A DNA stretch of 64,000 nt from Elephas maximus indicus (Eukaryota > Chordata > Mammalia > Proboscidea > Elephantidae), in contig NC_064830.1 of the NCBI RefSeq assembly GCF_024166365.1, positions 91,876,968 to 91,940,967 on the forward strand, read 5' to 3'. A program made the position numbers and the translations under genes. Positions 26,249 to 36,685 of this stretch are shown piece after piece. How positions within the stretch are numbered: the first letter of the stretch is position 1; every line of letters starts with the position of its first letter. The notes under the pieces are model-generated. The model saw nothing but the letters and a program-made list of their open reading frames with translations, made no database searches and was not told where the DNA came from.

Positions 26249-26780
26249 GGAGGCCGGGGCGGGCACCTGGACTGGGGAGTGGGGCGGGCCGTGCCCGGTC
26301 TCTCCTGGGAGATTTGCCTTGAAAGACGCTTGAAAGACTAGGTGAGAGAGAGCCAGGGAGACCCCCCTGCCCTCCACCCCAGCCCCCAGAGACGGGAAGT
26401 CTGCCAGGCTCATTGGGTTTGGGGCGCCAGCAGCAAATTTGGGGGAAGAGAAAGGTTTGCTTGAGGTTGGGAGTGAAGCCCTCTGCTGCTGTCCCCACTG
26501 GGCGCAGTGTACCCCTCCCCCTGAGAGAGCAAAGGCCAAGCCAGAGTCCAAGCAGGTGGGAAGGGGAGAGGGGATAGGGAGGAAGAAGGGGGATGAATCA
26601 AATGAAAGAGGCAGTAGCCAGTAAGAGGTAGTGGAGCTCTTTTTATAGAGTCGGGAAGGGGGAAGGGGTATTTATTTTGTTATTTATTAGTTTGGAGGGC
26701 AATTCTGGGTCCTTCTTACCTACTCCCAAACAGGGAGTGGGGCGTTGAGGCAATTAAATGGAACCAAGTTTGCACTCTCC
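26249..26780 (+). other. NYAP1: NYAP1 3' UTR
   Basis: From the stop to a probable cleavage site just after an ATTAAA signal at 26753-26758. A longer form is possible, since further ATTAAA hexamers occur at about 27055 and 27115. Confidence 0.55.
26753..26758 (+). terminator. NYAP1: Candidate NYAP1 polyadenylation signal ATTAAA
   Basis: Within 'caattaaatgg', about 500 bases after the stop. Confidence 0.45.
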
Positions 26781-28330
26781 CCATGTCTAAAGGCCCCACC
26801 ATCTGTGCCCACTCCAATGCTAGGGCCTGGGGAGTGGAGTGGGATGAAGGGAGGGGCTCAGGTGAGCTGAGGGCAGCAGGCTCATTTACATACAGTATTT
26901 ACAATGTGCCAGAATTTGGTAGTGCGTGTGCCCTGCTCGGAAAGAAAGGCATCTTATTTAGCTCTGGGGTGAGGGTCTAGTGCCAGGGATGGGGGGGATG
27001 ATGGGGAAGGAGGGAAATTTCAGTGGGTGGGGGGTGGGCAGGGTATTTATTTAAATTAAAAAAAAGAAAAGATGTCAGGAACTTTTTTTTAATTCCTTTC
27101 TTTTCAGAATAATATATTAAAAGACTAATTGATCCTAGAATTGGCTTCTTATATTTCACAGTGTTCTCTGCTTGTCTTAAATTTGTTTCTTTTTCCATCT
27201 TGCCCTTGGTTGGTGGGAGTTGAAGGTTGCTTGGGGAGGGATGAGTGGCTGTGGCGAGTATCAGGGAGCAGTGGCATTTGAGGTAAGTCTTTGGGAGTGC
27301 CACCAAGCGGTGACTCAATAAGTGTTTACTGGGCATCTGATGTGTGCCCAATATTCAGATGTGAAGCCTGCCCTCAAGCAGCTTATAGCCTACTCAGGGA
27401 GAGAAGAGACCCGAGACAACAAACAATACTGCAGGATAAGAGAGGGACAGGGCTGGAATCATCAAAGAAGGCTTCTTGGAAAGTGAGCCCAAAAGGACAG
27501 GTAAGGTTTGGATGAGCAGATGGGGAGAGGGAAAGCCCAAGGCCACACGATATGACTGCAGAACACTAGGAGATGGGGAGGGAAGGGAAGTTTGTTTCAG
27601 TAATGCAGAGGGCAACGAAGAGTCATCACAAGTTGATGAGCATGACGGGACATGATGAGGCTGGTTCAGAAAGATGAGCCTCAAAGGAGAATGCTGGTCT
27701 TCGGAAGGAATCCCGCTGGGTGGTGAACAAATCACCAGGGGTGAAGATAGGGAGGGTGTGCCGGAGAATGGAGGGCAAGGGAGAGTAGGAAAACATCAGG
27801 ATGAGGACGGAAGAGCCCATGTGATTGGGAAAATGGTTTCACCTTGACAGAGTAAAGAAAGTGAGTTGAAAGTGAAGGAAGAACACTGACTTTGAAGCAA
27901 TGATGAATGTTCTGGTCTGTTACCAGCTAGAATAGAGTTTCAGAAAAAGGTGGGCAGTGCAAGAGATGATAAGTGGTATGAAGAACATTTTTTTAAACTT
28001 AGTTATCTGTTTATTTTCATTCATATTAGAAAAAGGTATAACTAGCCATCAGACTTGTTATTTCATGGATATTATTGGTCAGGATGAAGCCAGATTTATT
28101 TCTAATGAATTGGTATACACATACGAAAAATTAAGACACAGGAATGAGAATTTCTGAAATTTAGCAAACACCAAGGTAGAGGTAAAATGATGAGAGTTTG
28201 GGAGAGAAGACAAGATGTGGACATTGGTAGTCATCAATATAGAAATGGTACTTGAAGACATGACCTAGAGCTCTATAAGGGAAATGATGGATAGAGATAA
28301 GAAAGGGGACTGCTTACAAAATATAAATGA
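26781..28330. other. Intergenic, old repeat-like sequence
   Basis: AT-rich after 27040. 27300-27500 resembles an old dispersed repeat ('gccctcaagcagcttatag', 'gaaggcttcttggaaagtga') that I cannot place. No supported gene. Confidence 0.4.
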
Positions 28331-29160
28331 GCAATAGCTTTTATATAACTAGTTAGAAATTTAATGGAAGGAAATATCCCATTCATAAGAGCAACAAAAG
28401 CCATAAAATACCTAAAGTTAACTGAAATAAATGTACAGGAGCGATTTTCAATCAATTAATAAAACTAAGCTCCTTTCCAATTACTTCAAAAAGGGAGACT
28501 TGAATAAGCAAAGAGTAATAACTTGTTCTTAGATAGGAAGACACGATAATATAAAAGATGTCAGTTTCCCTAACTCCACAAATTCAGGGCAGTTTTTAAA
28601 TCCCCAAGTGATTGGGAAACTTGGGAAAATAATTTGAAATTCCATCTAGAATGTTAATGAGAAAAGGCAGAGCATTCTGAAAGAGAAGAATAATGGGGAT
28701 ATCTCTCATTACTAAAAATGCTAAAACTTGAAAGAAAACCACAGAGTACTGATATTGGCACAGGACTGGCACAATATATCAGAAAAAAGAGAGTAAAGAG
28801 ATTCAAATCACATGGGAATTTAGTATGTATATGATAAAGGTGGTATTTTAAATGGGAAAAGATTAATTAGTTAATCATTGTTTTTTGAACAGTTAACAGT
28901 CTCTGGGTACCACAAATGGTTAAGCACTCCTATACTAACCAAAAGATTGCAGTTCAAATTCCTCCAGAGGTGCCATGGAAGAAAGGCCTGGCAGTCTATT
29001 TACAAAAGGCCACAGCCATTGAATGACATAAAGCCACAGTGTTGGTAGTGGCATAGGACTGGCACAATCCATCAGAATACAGAGTTCAGGAAGAGACCCA
29101 AATCACATGGGAATTTAGCACGTATAGGATAAAGGTGTTATTTTAAATTGTCAGGGAAAA
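28330..29160 (+). repeat. L1 ORF2 3' fragment, partly duplicated
   Basis: Degraded L1 text ('aaagccataaaatacctaaa', 'ggcacaggactggcacaata', 'cacatgggaatttag'). The stretch at about 28750-28865 recurs at about 29035-29155, with an AfroSINE-like fragment between them. Many stops. Confidence 0.7.
28905..29035 (+). mobile_element. Truncated old AfroSINE
   Basis: 'aatggttaagcactcctata', 'gcagttcaaattcctccaga' and 'gaaaggcctggcagtcta' match the long SINE variant. The RTE-type tail is missing. Confidence 0.65.
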
Positions 29161-29162
29161 GA

Positions 29163-29932
29163 TTGTTATTTAATTTTTTAAAAACTATTTTACTGTGATT
29201 TTGGAGAAATTTTACATGGCAACTTAAGTTCTCATTTCACAATTTCTACACATTCAATGACATTGGTTACACTTTTTACAGGGTGTCAGCATTTTCATTT
29301 TTTCCATTCTGGTTCTGTTTCCATTAAACTAGCTTCCTTGTCCCCCTTACCTTCTTGTCTTTGGTCTAGAAAAAAGGTAGACTGTTAGGTCTTACTTAAA
29401 TGATTGTTTAGAGGAGCACAGTACTTCTGGGTGATAGTATTTATTTTATGAGCCATTCTGTCTTTTGGCTGAGAGGTGACTTCCTGGAATAGTTTAAGTT
29501 CCAAGCTTAAAGGGTATCCCAGGGCAATAGTCTTGGGGGTGCCTCTAGTCTCTACCAGTCTAGTGAATCTGGCCTTTTTTAGGAATTTGAGTTTTGCTCT
29601 ACATTTTTCCCCATTCTATTTGGGACTATCTATTGTCGCTGGTCAGAACAGTGAGTACTGGTAGCCAGGCACCATCTAGTTCATCTGGCCTCAAGGTAGG
29701 TGATGCCATGGTTCACGCAGACTATTAGTTCTGTAGACTAGTTTCTTCTTTGAGACTTAGGTTTCCTTTTGCTCCAGGTGCATAGAGACCAATAGTTGTA
29801 TCTTAGATGGCTGCTCACAAGCTTTAAAAACCCCAGGAACAACTCACCGAACTATAATGTAGAACATTATCTTTATGAGCTATGTTATGCCAGTTGACTG
29901 AGTTGCCCCCCAAGACTATGGTCCTAAACCCT
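29163..29932 (-). repeat. L1-type 3' UTR fragment, antisense
   Basis: Text such as 'ttactgtgattttggagaaa' and 'cttagatggctgctcacaag' resembles afrotherian L1 3' ends in reverse. It seems to continue after the provirus at 34868 ('cccagtaactcaatcc'), so the ERVL element probably inserted into it. Confidence 0.5.
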
Positions 29933-30501
29933 TGTGATCGTTAAGGTTGTGTGTCAGTTTGGCTGGCCCATGATTCTCAGTGGTTTGGCAGTTAGGATGT
30001 AGTTTGGCAGTCGTATATTGATATAATCACTTCCATGATGAGATCTGATATAATGCGATCACCTCTGTGATGCCATCTGCTGTGAGTAGCCAGTCAGTTG
30101 AAAGAGAGTTTCCTTGGGGGTGTGGCCTTATCCAATATAGGTGGACTTCCTGCCAAGGCTTGTGGGATTTTTGCTCACTCTGGATCCGACAGCAGGTTCC
30201 TGTTCATCTCACCTCTGGTTCTCGGGACTTGAGCTAGCAGCTTACCTGCCAATCTTGGGATTTGTCAGCCTTTGCAGCCTGTGAGCCAGCAGCCTGCCAT
30301 CTTACCTGCTGATCTTGGGTTTGCCAGCTCCTACAGCTACGTGAATCAGGAGAAGCCTCCAGCCTGATCCATAGACTTGGGACTTTTCCAGCCTCTACAA
30401 CCACGTGAGCCATTTCCTTGATATAAATCTCTCTCTCTATATATATACATATATTTATATGCTTCCTGGTTTTGTTTCTCTAGAGAACCCAGCCTAAGAC
30501 A
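29933..30501 (+). repeat. 5' LTR of ERVL provirus
   Basis: Begins 'tgtgatcgttaagg' and ends 'cccagcctaagaca'. Contains CT/TA-rich sequence near the 3' end ('tatatatacatatat'). Differs from the 3' LTR at roughly one in eight positions over the first 300 bases by eye. Confidence 0.85.
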
Positions 30502-30520
30502 TTTGGTGCTGAGAGTGGTT
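30502..30520 (+). other. Primer-binding site of ERVL provirus
   Basis: 'tttggtgctgagagtgg' directly after the LTR resembles the leucine-tRNA type site used by ERVL elements. Confidence 0.5.
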
Positions 30521-30599
30521 CCAGAGAAACAAAACGGTAAGGATGAGTTTTCTAAATTGGTTCTCAAGTCTGGTTAGTCTTAAAAATGTTGATGACTCT

Positions 30600-31380
30600 G
30601 CTTCAAGTAGTAAAGAGGGCACTGCTAATCCATGGTGTTAGGAGGCAGTAGAAATTAAACAAAACCTTGCCACCAATAGATCAGGTATTCGTGACAGGCT
30701 AGGCTCTGAGTAATCATGTGTTTGATAACTTTCTACGATTTTGTCATAATTAGAAGTACAAGAAAGCTGGTTGGTTGGTCCTAATTTGGCTAAACAAAGT
30801 GGTGAAAGAAAGAGATGAGCTCAGGGCTTCAGAGTCAAAGCTCAAATGCCATATAAACAACCTCAAAGTTTCCACTTGTGCCTTGAAAGAAAGCCTTGTT
30901 TCTTATAGTAGCAGAGCTGATATTGCCAAAAACCAAACCCAGAATCTTATCATAAGAACAGCTGAATTACAATACTAACTGAATTCCCAAACTTGGATAG
31001 TGTCTGAAGTTAAAGTGAGGGCATTGATTGGGAAGAAATGGGATCCTGAAACTTGGAATGGGGACATATGGTTAGATAATCAGGAAGCTAGGGACACTGA
31101 GCCCCTAAGTTCCGTTGAATTATTCCTTCCAATAGAACCAACCCTCTCACTCCCATCTGAAGAGATTACTCCATCTTTGTCTACTAAACTGCCCTTCCCA
31201 GTAAAACCATTAGCTCCTCCACGTCATCTGATGAGATTAACCCAGCTGTGTCTGAAGAGCCTTTGTATAAGTCCTTGCCTGGGGCATCACCTGAGCCAGA
31301 TGCCTTACAAGACCTTACTGAATGTTTGCAGAACAAATCCCCACCCCCCATTTTTTTTCTAGATCTATAACTAGACTAAG
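30600..31380 (+). pseudogene. ERVL gag remnant
   Basis: Two short reading frames (30775-30978 and 31000-31362) in the gag position. The first is Lys/Glu-rich and coiled-coil-like. Not intact, and assigned mainly by position. Confidence 0.5.
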
Positions 31381-31399
31381 TCCTAGTGAGCCCCAAAAA

Positions 31400-32480
31400 G
31401 TCAATTACAAAGCATGACCCAGGAGGAGATATGCTACACTTCAAAAGAACTGCTTGAGTTTCCTAATATGTACATGCAGGGATTACTGCTACCGTCAAGG
31501 ACTTAAAGGATGCAGGGGTGGTGATTCCCACCACATCCCCATTCAACTCACCTATTTGGCCTGTGCAAAAAACAGATGGATTTTGGAGAATGACAGTGGA
31601 TTATCAAAAACTTAACCAGGTGGTGATTCCAATTGCAGCTGCTGTTCCAGATGTGGTTTCATTGCTTGAGCAAATTAATACATCTCCTGGTACCTGGTAT
31701 GCAGCTCTTGATCTGGATAATGCCTTTTTCTCCATACCTGTTTTGAAGGACCTACAGAAGCAGTTTGCCTTCAGCTGGCAAGGCTAGCAGTATACTTTCA
31801 GTGTTCTACCTCAGAGGTATATCAACTCTCCAGCCCTACAGTCCTCGGGGACCTTTCTCTTCCACAAGACATCACACTGGTCCATTATATTGATGACATT
31901 ATGCTAATCCTACCTAGTAAGGAAGAAGTGTCAATGACTCTGAACTTGTTGGTAAAATGTACTAGAGAGTGGGAAATTAGTCTGACAGAAATTCAGGCGC
32001 CTTCTATCTCAGTGAAACTTGTAGGGCTCCAGTGGTTGGGGCATGTCGAGATATTCCTTCTAAAGTGAAGGATAAGTTTTTGCATGTAGCCCTTCCCACA
32101 ACTAAAAAGGAGGCACAATGCCTGGTAGGCCTCTGGATTTTGGAGGCAGCATATCCTTCATTTGGCTATGCTTATCAGGCCTATTTATCAAATGACTCAA
32201 AAAACTGCTAGTTTTGAGTAGGGCCCAGACCAAGAGAATGCTCTACAACAGGTTCAGGCTGCTGTGCAAGCCACTCTGCCACTTGGGCCATATGACCCAG
32301 CCAATCCTGCTTGAAGTGTCAGTGGCAGATAGAGATGTTGTTTGGAGTCTTTGGCAGGACTCTGTTGTTGAATCACAGCACAGACCCTTAGGATTTTGCC
32401 ATCCTCTGTAAAAATAACTACTTTTTTGAGAAACAACTTTAGGGTTGTTACTGGGCCTTACTAGAGACTGAACATTTAAC
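31400..32480 (+). pseudogene. ERVL reverse transcriptase remnant
   Basis: The frame at 31518-31787 has RT landmarks: [11 protein letters not shown], then [15 protein letters not shown]. Past a stop and frame changes, a YIDD catalytic motif is readable near 31885-31900. Stops and frameshifts inactivate it. Confidence 0.85.
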
Positions 32481-32699
32481 CATGGGCCACCAAGTCACCA
32501 TGCAGCCTGAGCTGCCCTTCATGAACTGGGTGTTGTCTGACCCACAGAGTCATAAATTTGGACTGCACAACAGCACTCCCTCATGAAATGGACGTGGTAT
32601 ATACAAGATCAGCCCCAAGCAGGACCTGAAGATACAAGTAAGTTGCATGAGGAAGCGCCCCTAATACCCATGATTCCACTCCTGTCACATTACCTTCCA

Positions 32700-33060
32700 T
32701 CTCCCAGTCTGCACCTATGGCCTCATAGGGAGTTCCTTATGATCAGTTGACTGAGGAAGAGAAAACTCATGCCTGGTTTACAGATGGTGCTGAGCGATAT
32801 GCAGGCACCACTCAAAAGTGGACAGTGGCGGCACTACAGCCCCTTTCTGGGACCTCCCTGAAGGACAGTGGTGAAGGGAAATCCTCCCAAAGGGCAGAAC
32901 ACTGAGCAGTGTACCTGGTTGTTCACTTTGCTTGGAAGGCGAAATGGCCAGATGTGTGACTGTGTAGTGATTCATAGGCTGTCGCCAATGGTTTGACCGA
33001 ATGGTCAGAGACTTGGAAGGAAAATGATTGGAAAATTGATGACAAGAAGGTATGGGGGAA
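32700..33060 (+). pseudogene. ERVL RNase H remnant
   Basis: A readable AWFTDGA motif near 32770-32790 is the first catalytic block of retroviral RNase H. The rest is broken. Confidence 0.65.
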
Positions 33061-33229
33061 GAGGTATGTGGATAGACCTCTCTGAGTGGGCTAAAGATGT
33101 GAAGATATTTGTGTCTCATGTGAATGTTCACCAAAGGGTAAACTCAGTACTGGAGACTTTTCACAACATGTGGATAGGGTGACGTGTTCTGTGGAAACCA
33201 GTCACCCTCTTTCCCCAGCCACTCCCGTC

Positions 33230-33760
33230 ATTGCCCAATGGGCTCGTGAACAAAGTGGCCATGGTAGCAAAGAGGGAGGTTATGCATGGGCTCAGCAACA
33301 TGGACTTCCACTCACCAAGGCCAACGTGGCTACAGCCACTGCTGAGTGACCAATGTGCCAGCAGAAGAAACCAACACTGAGTCCCCAGTATGGCACCATT
33401 CCTTGAGGTGATCAGCCAACAACCCGGTGGCAGTTTTATTACATTGTAAGACTTCCATCATGGAAAGGACAGCGTTTTGTTCTTACTGGAATAGACACTC
33501 TGGATATAGATTTGCCTTCCCTGCATGCAATGTTTCTGCCATGTCTACTACCTGTGAACTTACAAAATACCTTATCCACTGTCATGGTATCCCACACATT
33601 GCCTTGGGTCAAGTGACTCATTTCACAGCAAATGAAGTGCAGCAATGGGCCCATGGTCATGGAATTCTCTGGCCTTACCATGTCCCCCATCATCCTGAAG
33701 CAGCTGGCTTGATAGAATGATGGAATGGCCTTCTAAAGACACAATTACAGGGCAGGCGAG
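33230..33760 (+). pseudogene. ERVL integrase remnant
   Basis: N-terminal zinc-binding-like region at about 33270-33420, then catalytic-core text ending HHPEAAGLIE near 33690-33717, the region of the last acidic residue of the D,D-35-E triad. A TGA follows and frames shift. Confidence 0.75.
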
Positions 33761-33929
33761 GTGGCAATAACTTGCAGGGTTGGGGCAGTGGTCTCCAGGA
33801 GGCTATATGTGCTCTAAACCAGCATCCCATACATAGTGCTGTTTCTCCCATAGCCAGGATTCATAGGTCCAGGAATCAAGAGGTGGAGATGGGAGTGGTA
33901 CCACTCACTATTACCCCTGGTGACCCGCT

Positions 33930-34160
33930 CACAAAGTTTTTGCTTCCTGTCCCTATGACTCTATGCTCTGCAGGTCTAGAGGTCTTAGTTCCAAAGGAAG
34001 AAATTCTCCCAACAGGAGACACAACACTGATTCCATTGAACTGGAAGTTAAGAATGCCATTTGGCCACTCTGGGCTCCTCATGCCTCCGGATCAACAGGC
34101 AAAGAAGGGAGTTACTGTATTGGCTGGTGTGCATCAAATATTTTGTTTTCTTCACTTATA
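33930..34160 (+). pseudogene. ERVL dUTPase-like remnant
   Basis: The frame of 33772-34161 contains PLNWKLRMPFGHSGLL and KKGVTVLAG, which resemble the trimeric dUTPase fold (the GVTVLAG block is equivalent to the Gly-rich substrate region) that ERVL carries after integrase. Confidence 0.65.
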
Positions 34161-34285
34161 AAATGTAAATAAGGCTCATGCATTTTTAGTTGTATGCATG
34201 TTAGTTGTATCATGTTAGGTGCAAGTATAACTTTATAATGTCTTTATTCAGAGATTATGTATGCTTTAATTAGATGTATACAGGT

Positions 34286-34306
34286 GCCAAATTGATAAGG
34301 GGTGGA
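34286..34306 (+). other. Polypurine tract of ERVL provirus
   Basis: 'gataaggggtgga' just before the 3' LTR, the expected plus-strand primer. Confidence 0.55.
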
Positions 34307-34867
34307 CCATGATGGTTAAGGTTGTGTGTTGACTTGGCTGGGCCATGGTTCTCAGTGGTTTGGCATTTATGATGTAGTTTGGCAGTCATATAATGATGTA
34401 ATCACTTCCATGATAAGTTCTGATGTAATGGGATCATCTCCATGATGGGATCTGCTGTGAGCTGCCAATCAGTTGAAAGGGAGTTTCCTTGGGGGTGTGG
34501 CCTGCATCCAATATAGGTGGACTTTCTGGGAAGGCTCGTGGGCTTTTGCTTGCTCCGAATTCTGCAGCTGGCTCCTGTTCATCTCACCTCTGGTTTTTGG
34601 GACTTGAGCTAGCAGCTTACCTGCCAATCTTGGGATTTGTCAGCCTTTGCAGCCTGTGAGCCAACAGCCTGCCATCTTACCTGCTGATCTTGGGTTTGCC
34701 AGCTCCTGCAGCTATGTGAGTCAGGAGAACCCTCCAACCTGACCCATGGACTTGGGACTTTTCCAGCCTCTACAACCACGTGAGCCATTTCCTTGATATA
34801 AATCTCTCTCTAGGTATATTTATACGGTTCACTGGTTTTGTTACTGTAGGGAACCCAGCCTAAGACA
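34307..34867 (+). repeat. 3' LTR of ERVL provirus
   Basis: Starts near 'catgatggttaagg' and ends 'cccagcctaagaca'. Pairs with the 5' LTR along its full length. Confidence 0.85.
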
Positions 34868-34922
34868 GCTATCAAACCCAGTAACTCAATCCTGCAAGGT
34901 ATTTGTTTATGACTAAGATGTA

Positions 34923-35095
34923 GCCTGGAAACCCTGGTGGCATAGTGGTTAAGTGCTGCAGCTGCTAACCAAAGGTCGGCAGTTCGAATCTGCCAGGCGC
35001 TCCTTGGAAACTCTATGGGGCAGTTCTACTCTGTCCTATAGGGTTGCTGTGAGTGGAAATCAGCTTGACGGGACTGGGTTTGGTTTGGTTTTTTG
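34923..35095 (+). mobile_element. AfroSINE, short young-type copy
   Basis: 'ggaaaccctggtggcatagt' head, 'gcagttcgaatctgccaggc' B-box region, and tail ending in gggtttggtttgg. Confidence 0.93.
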
Positions 35096-35219
35096 GAAGA
35101 AGTAGCCATCGCTATGCCCTCTATGTGCTTTATTTTATGTATTTAATCTTTTTTTTTTTTTTTTTTTGAACAAGGGTATGGGGTGTGTGGGAAGCTAATC
35201 TCTATCTCATCCATTATGC

Positions 35220-35640
35220 CAAAATATTTAAATGTAAAAATAAAATATTAAAAGCACTAAAGGGAAAGTGAGTGAACATTCTTATCGCCTTAGAATGGAG
35301 AAGGCCTTTCTAAAATGACATGAAAACCAGAAAAAAATAAACCAAAAGACTTTTAAGTTTGATCACATTAACAATGAAAACATATTAAACAATTTTTAAA
35401 CAATTAAAAATATGGCAAAGTTAAACTACAAATATTAAACTGGGAAAATATTTCTAAAACAAATTTTAATACTCATACAGTACATACATATGATACTATA
35501 TATCTTATGAGTCTATATGAGAAAGAAAAAACTATCCAAAGAAATTAACAAAGGACTTGAACAGACAATTCAACAAAGAAACAGAAATGACCATTTGCCT
35601 GGAGCAAGAGGAAGGAGAGTCAGTATAGGAGTATGAAATG
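35220..35640 (+). repeat. L1 ORF2 3' fragment
   Basis: A-rich degraded L1 text: 'gagaaggcctttctaaaatg', 'aaagaaattaacaaaggact'. Multiple stops. Confidence 0.7.
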
Positions 35641-36215
35641 GATGTGTGGCTAATTGTCTTAAAAAAAATGCCTCCTTTGCCATGAGACCAGAAATGGATG
35701 GTGCCCGGCTACTGTTACTGGATATTTTGATGAAACAGTCTATAGGAGAATCCTGATCAAAAGGGGGAAGATGTAGAACAGAACTTCAAATTTTCATGCA
35801 ATCCAGTCTTCCTGGAGCCATGGAGTCTGGATGAACCCCTTAAACTATTGTCCTGAGATAATCTTTAAACCTTAAACCAGAAATTCCCCTGAAGTCTTCT
35901 TAAGACCAAACAATACTTTAGCTTAACTAGTAAAGAATGTCTGCCTTGAGCATTATGCTCTTTTAAGATCTATCTGTATGGAAGCGAAGTGGTAACAGCA
36001 ACTCGAAAAATTAGATAGGAACGTTAAGGGGCAGTGAGTTTATGTTAATGGGGGAGGAACAACTTCAAAAAGGAGAGTGAGAATGATTGCACAACTCGAA
36101 GAATATAATCAACGTCACTGAATTGCACATGTAGAAACTGTTGAATTCGTGTATGTTTTGTTGTGTATATTCTTAACAACAACAAAAATGAAATAAACTA
36201 TATTTTTTAAAAACC
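35640..36215 (+). mobile_element. Unnamed polyadenylated retroposon 3' end
   Basis: Ends 'aacaacaacaaaaatgaaataaac' then an A-rich tail. A second, antisense copy of the same family is split by the RTE element at 36770-38169. A third short copy is at 48235-48365. Probably an L1 3' UTR type. Confidence 0.55.
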
Positions 36216-36219
36216 ATCA

Positions 36220-36685
36220 TCAACTATTTGGTGTATATCCTTCCAGGCCTTTTTCTACATAAATATTTGCAAAGAAATAATTTTTCTAAAAATGGGTTAT
36301 TTCGACACATACTTTTCTGCACCTTGCTTTTTATCCCCCCATTTACTAATTTACATGAACAGCTTCTTCTCTTTAGAACGTTTATATTTTCTACATTCTA
36401 ACAGCTTCAGTTTCCATTGTTACCATAAATTATTTAGCAAGGGCTATACTTATTTTTTTTTTTTAAATACTTATGGACTTTGGGGTTGTTTCCAGTTTTT
36501 AATTATTTCAAACAATGCCTCAATTAGCATCCGTGTACATTTAGCTTTGCACACTATTTCCCTGGGATAAATTCCTGGAAATTGAATTTCTGAGTCAAAA
36601 AACATGCACATTTAAAATTTTTAATAAATGTTATTAAACTGACCTTCAGAAAGACTGTACCAAAAAAAAAAAAAAAATTGCCGTG
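36220..36685. repeat. Old LINE-like sequence
   Basis: 'gtgtatatccttccaggcct', 'ggggttgtttccagttttta' and 'ctgggataaattcctgga' resemble a common old mammalian LINE 3' segment. Similar text occurs near 41560-41880. No gene. Confidence 0.5.

Larger units (their letters stand above)
29933..34867 (+). mobile_element. ERVL-type endogenous retrovirus, degraded, two LTRs
   Basis: A 4.9 kb provirus with two related LTRs of about 565 bases, a priming site after the 5' LTR, and internal remnants in the order gag, protease/reverse transcriptase, RNase H, integrase and a dUTPase-like segment. There is no envelope region. The LTR ends resemble MLT2-type LTRs, and the dUTPase after integrase is characteristic of the ERVL (class III) group. 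All coding parts are broken by stops and frameshifts, so it is a fossil. No clean 5-bp target duplication is visible, though 'aaaccc' occurs close to both edges. Confidence 0.85.

Noticed and set aside
33772-34161. 129-codon ORF as an expressed viral gene
   Set aside because: It is part of a provirus with stops and frameshifts on both sides, and is best read as an integrase/dUTPase remnant.
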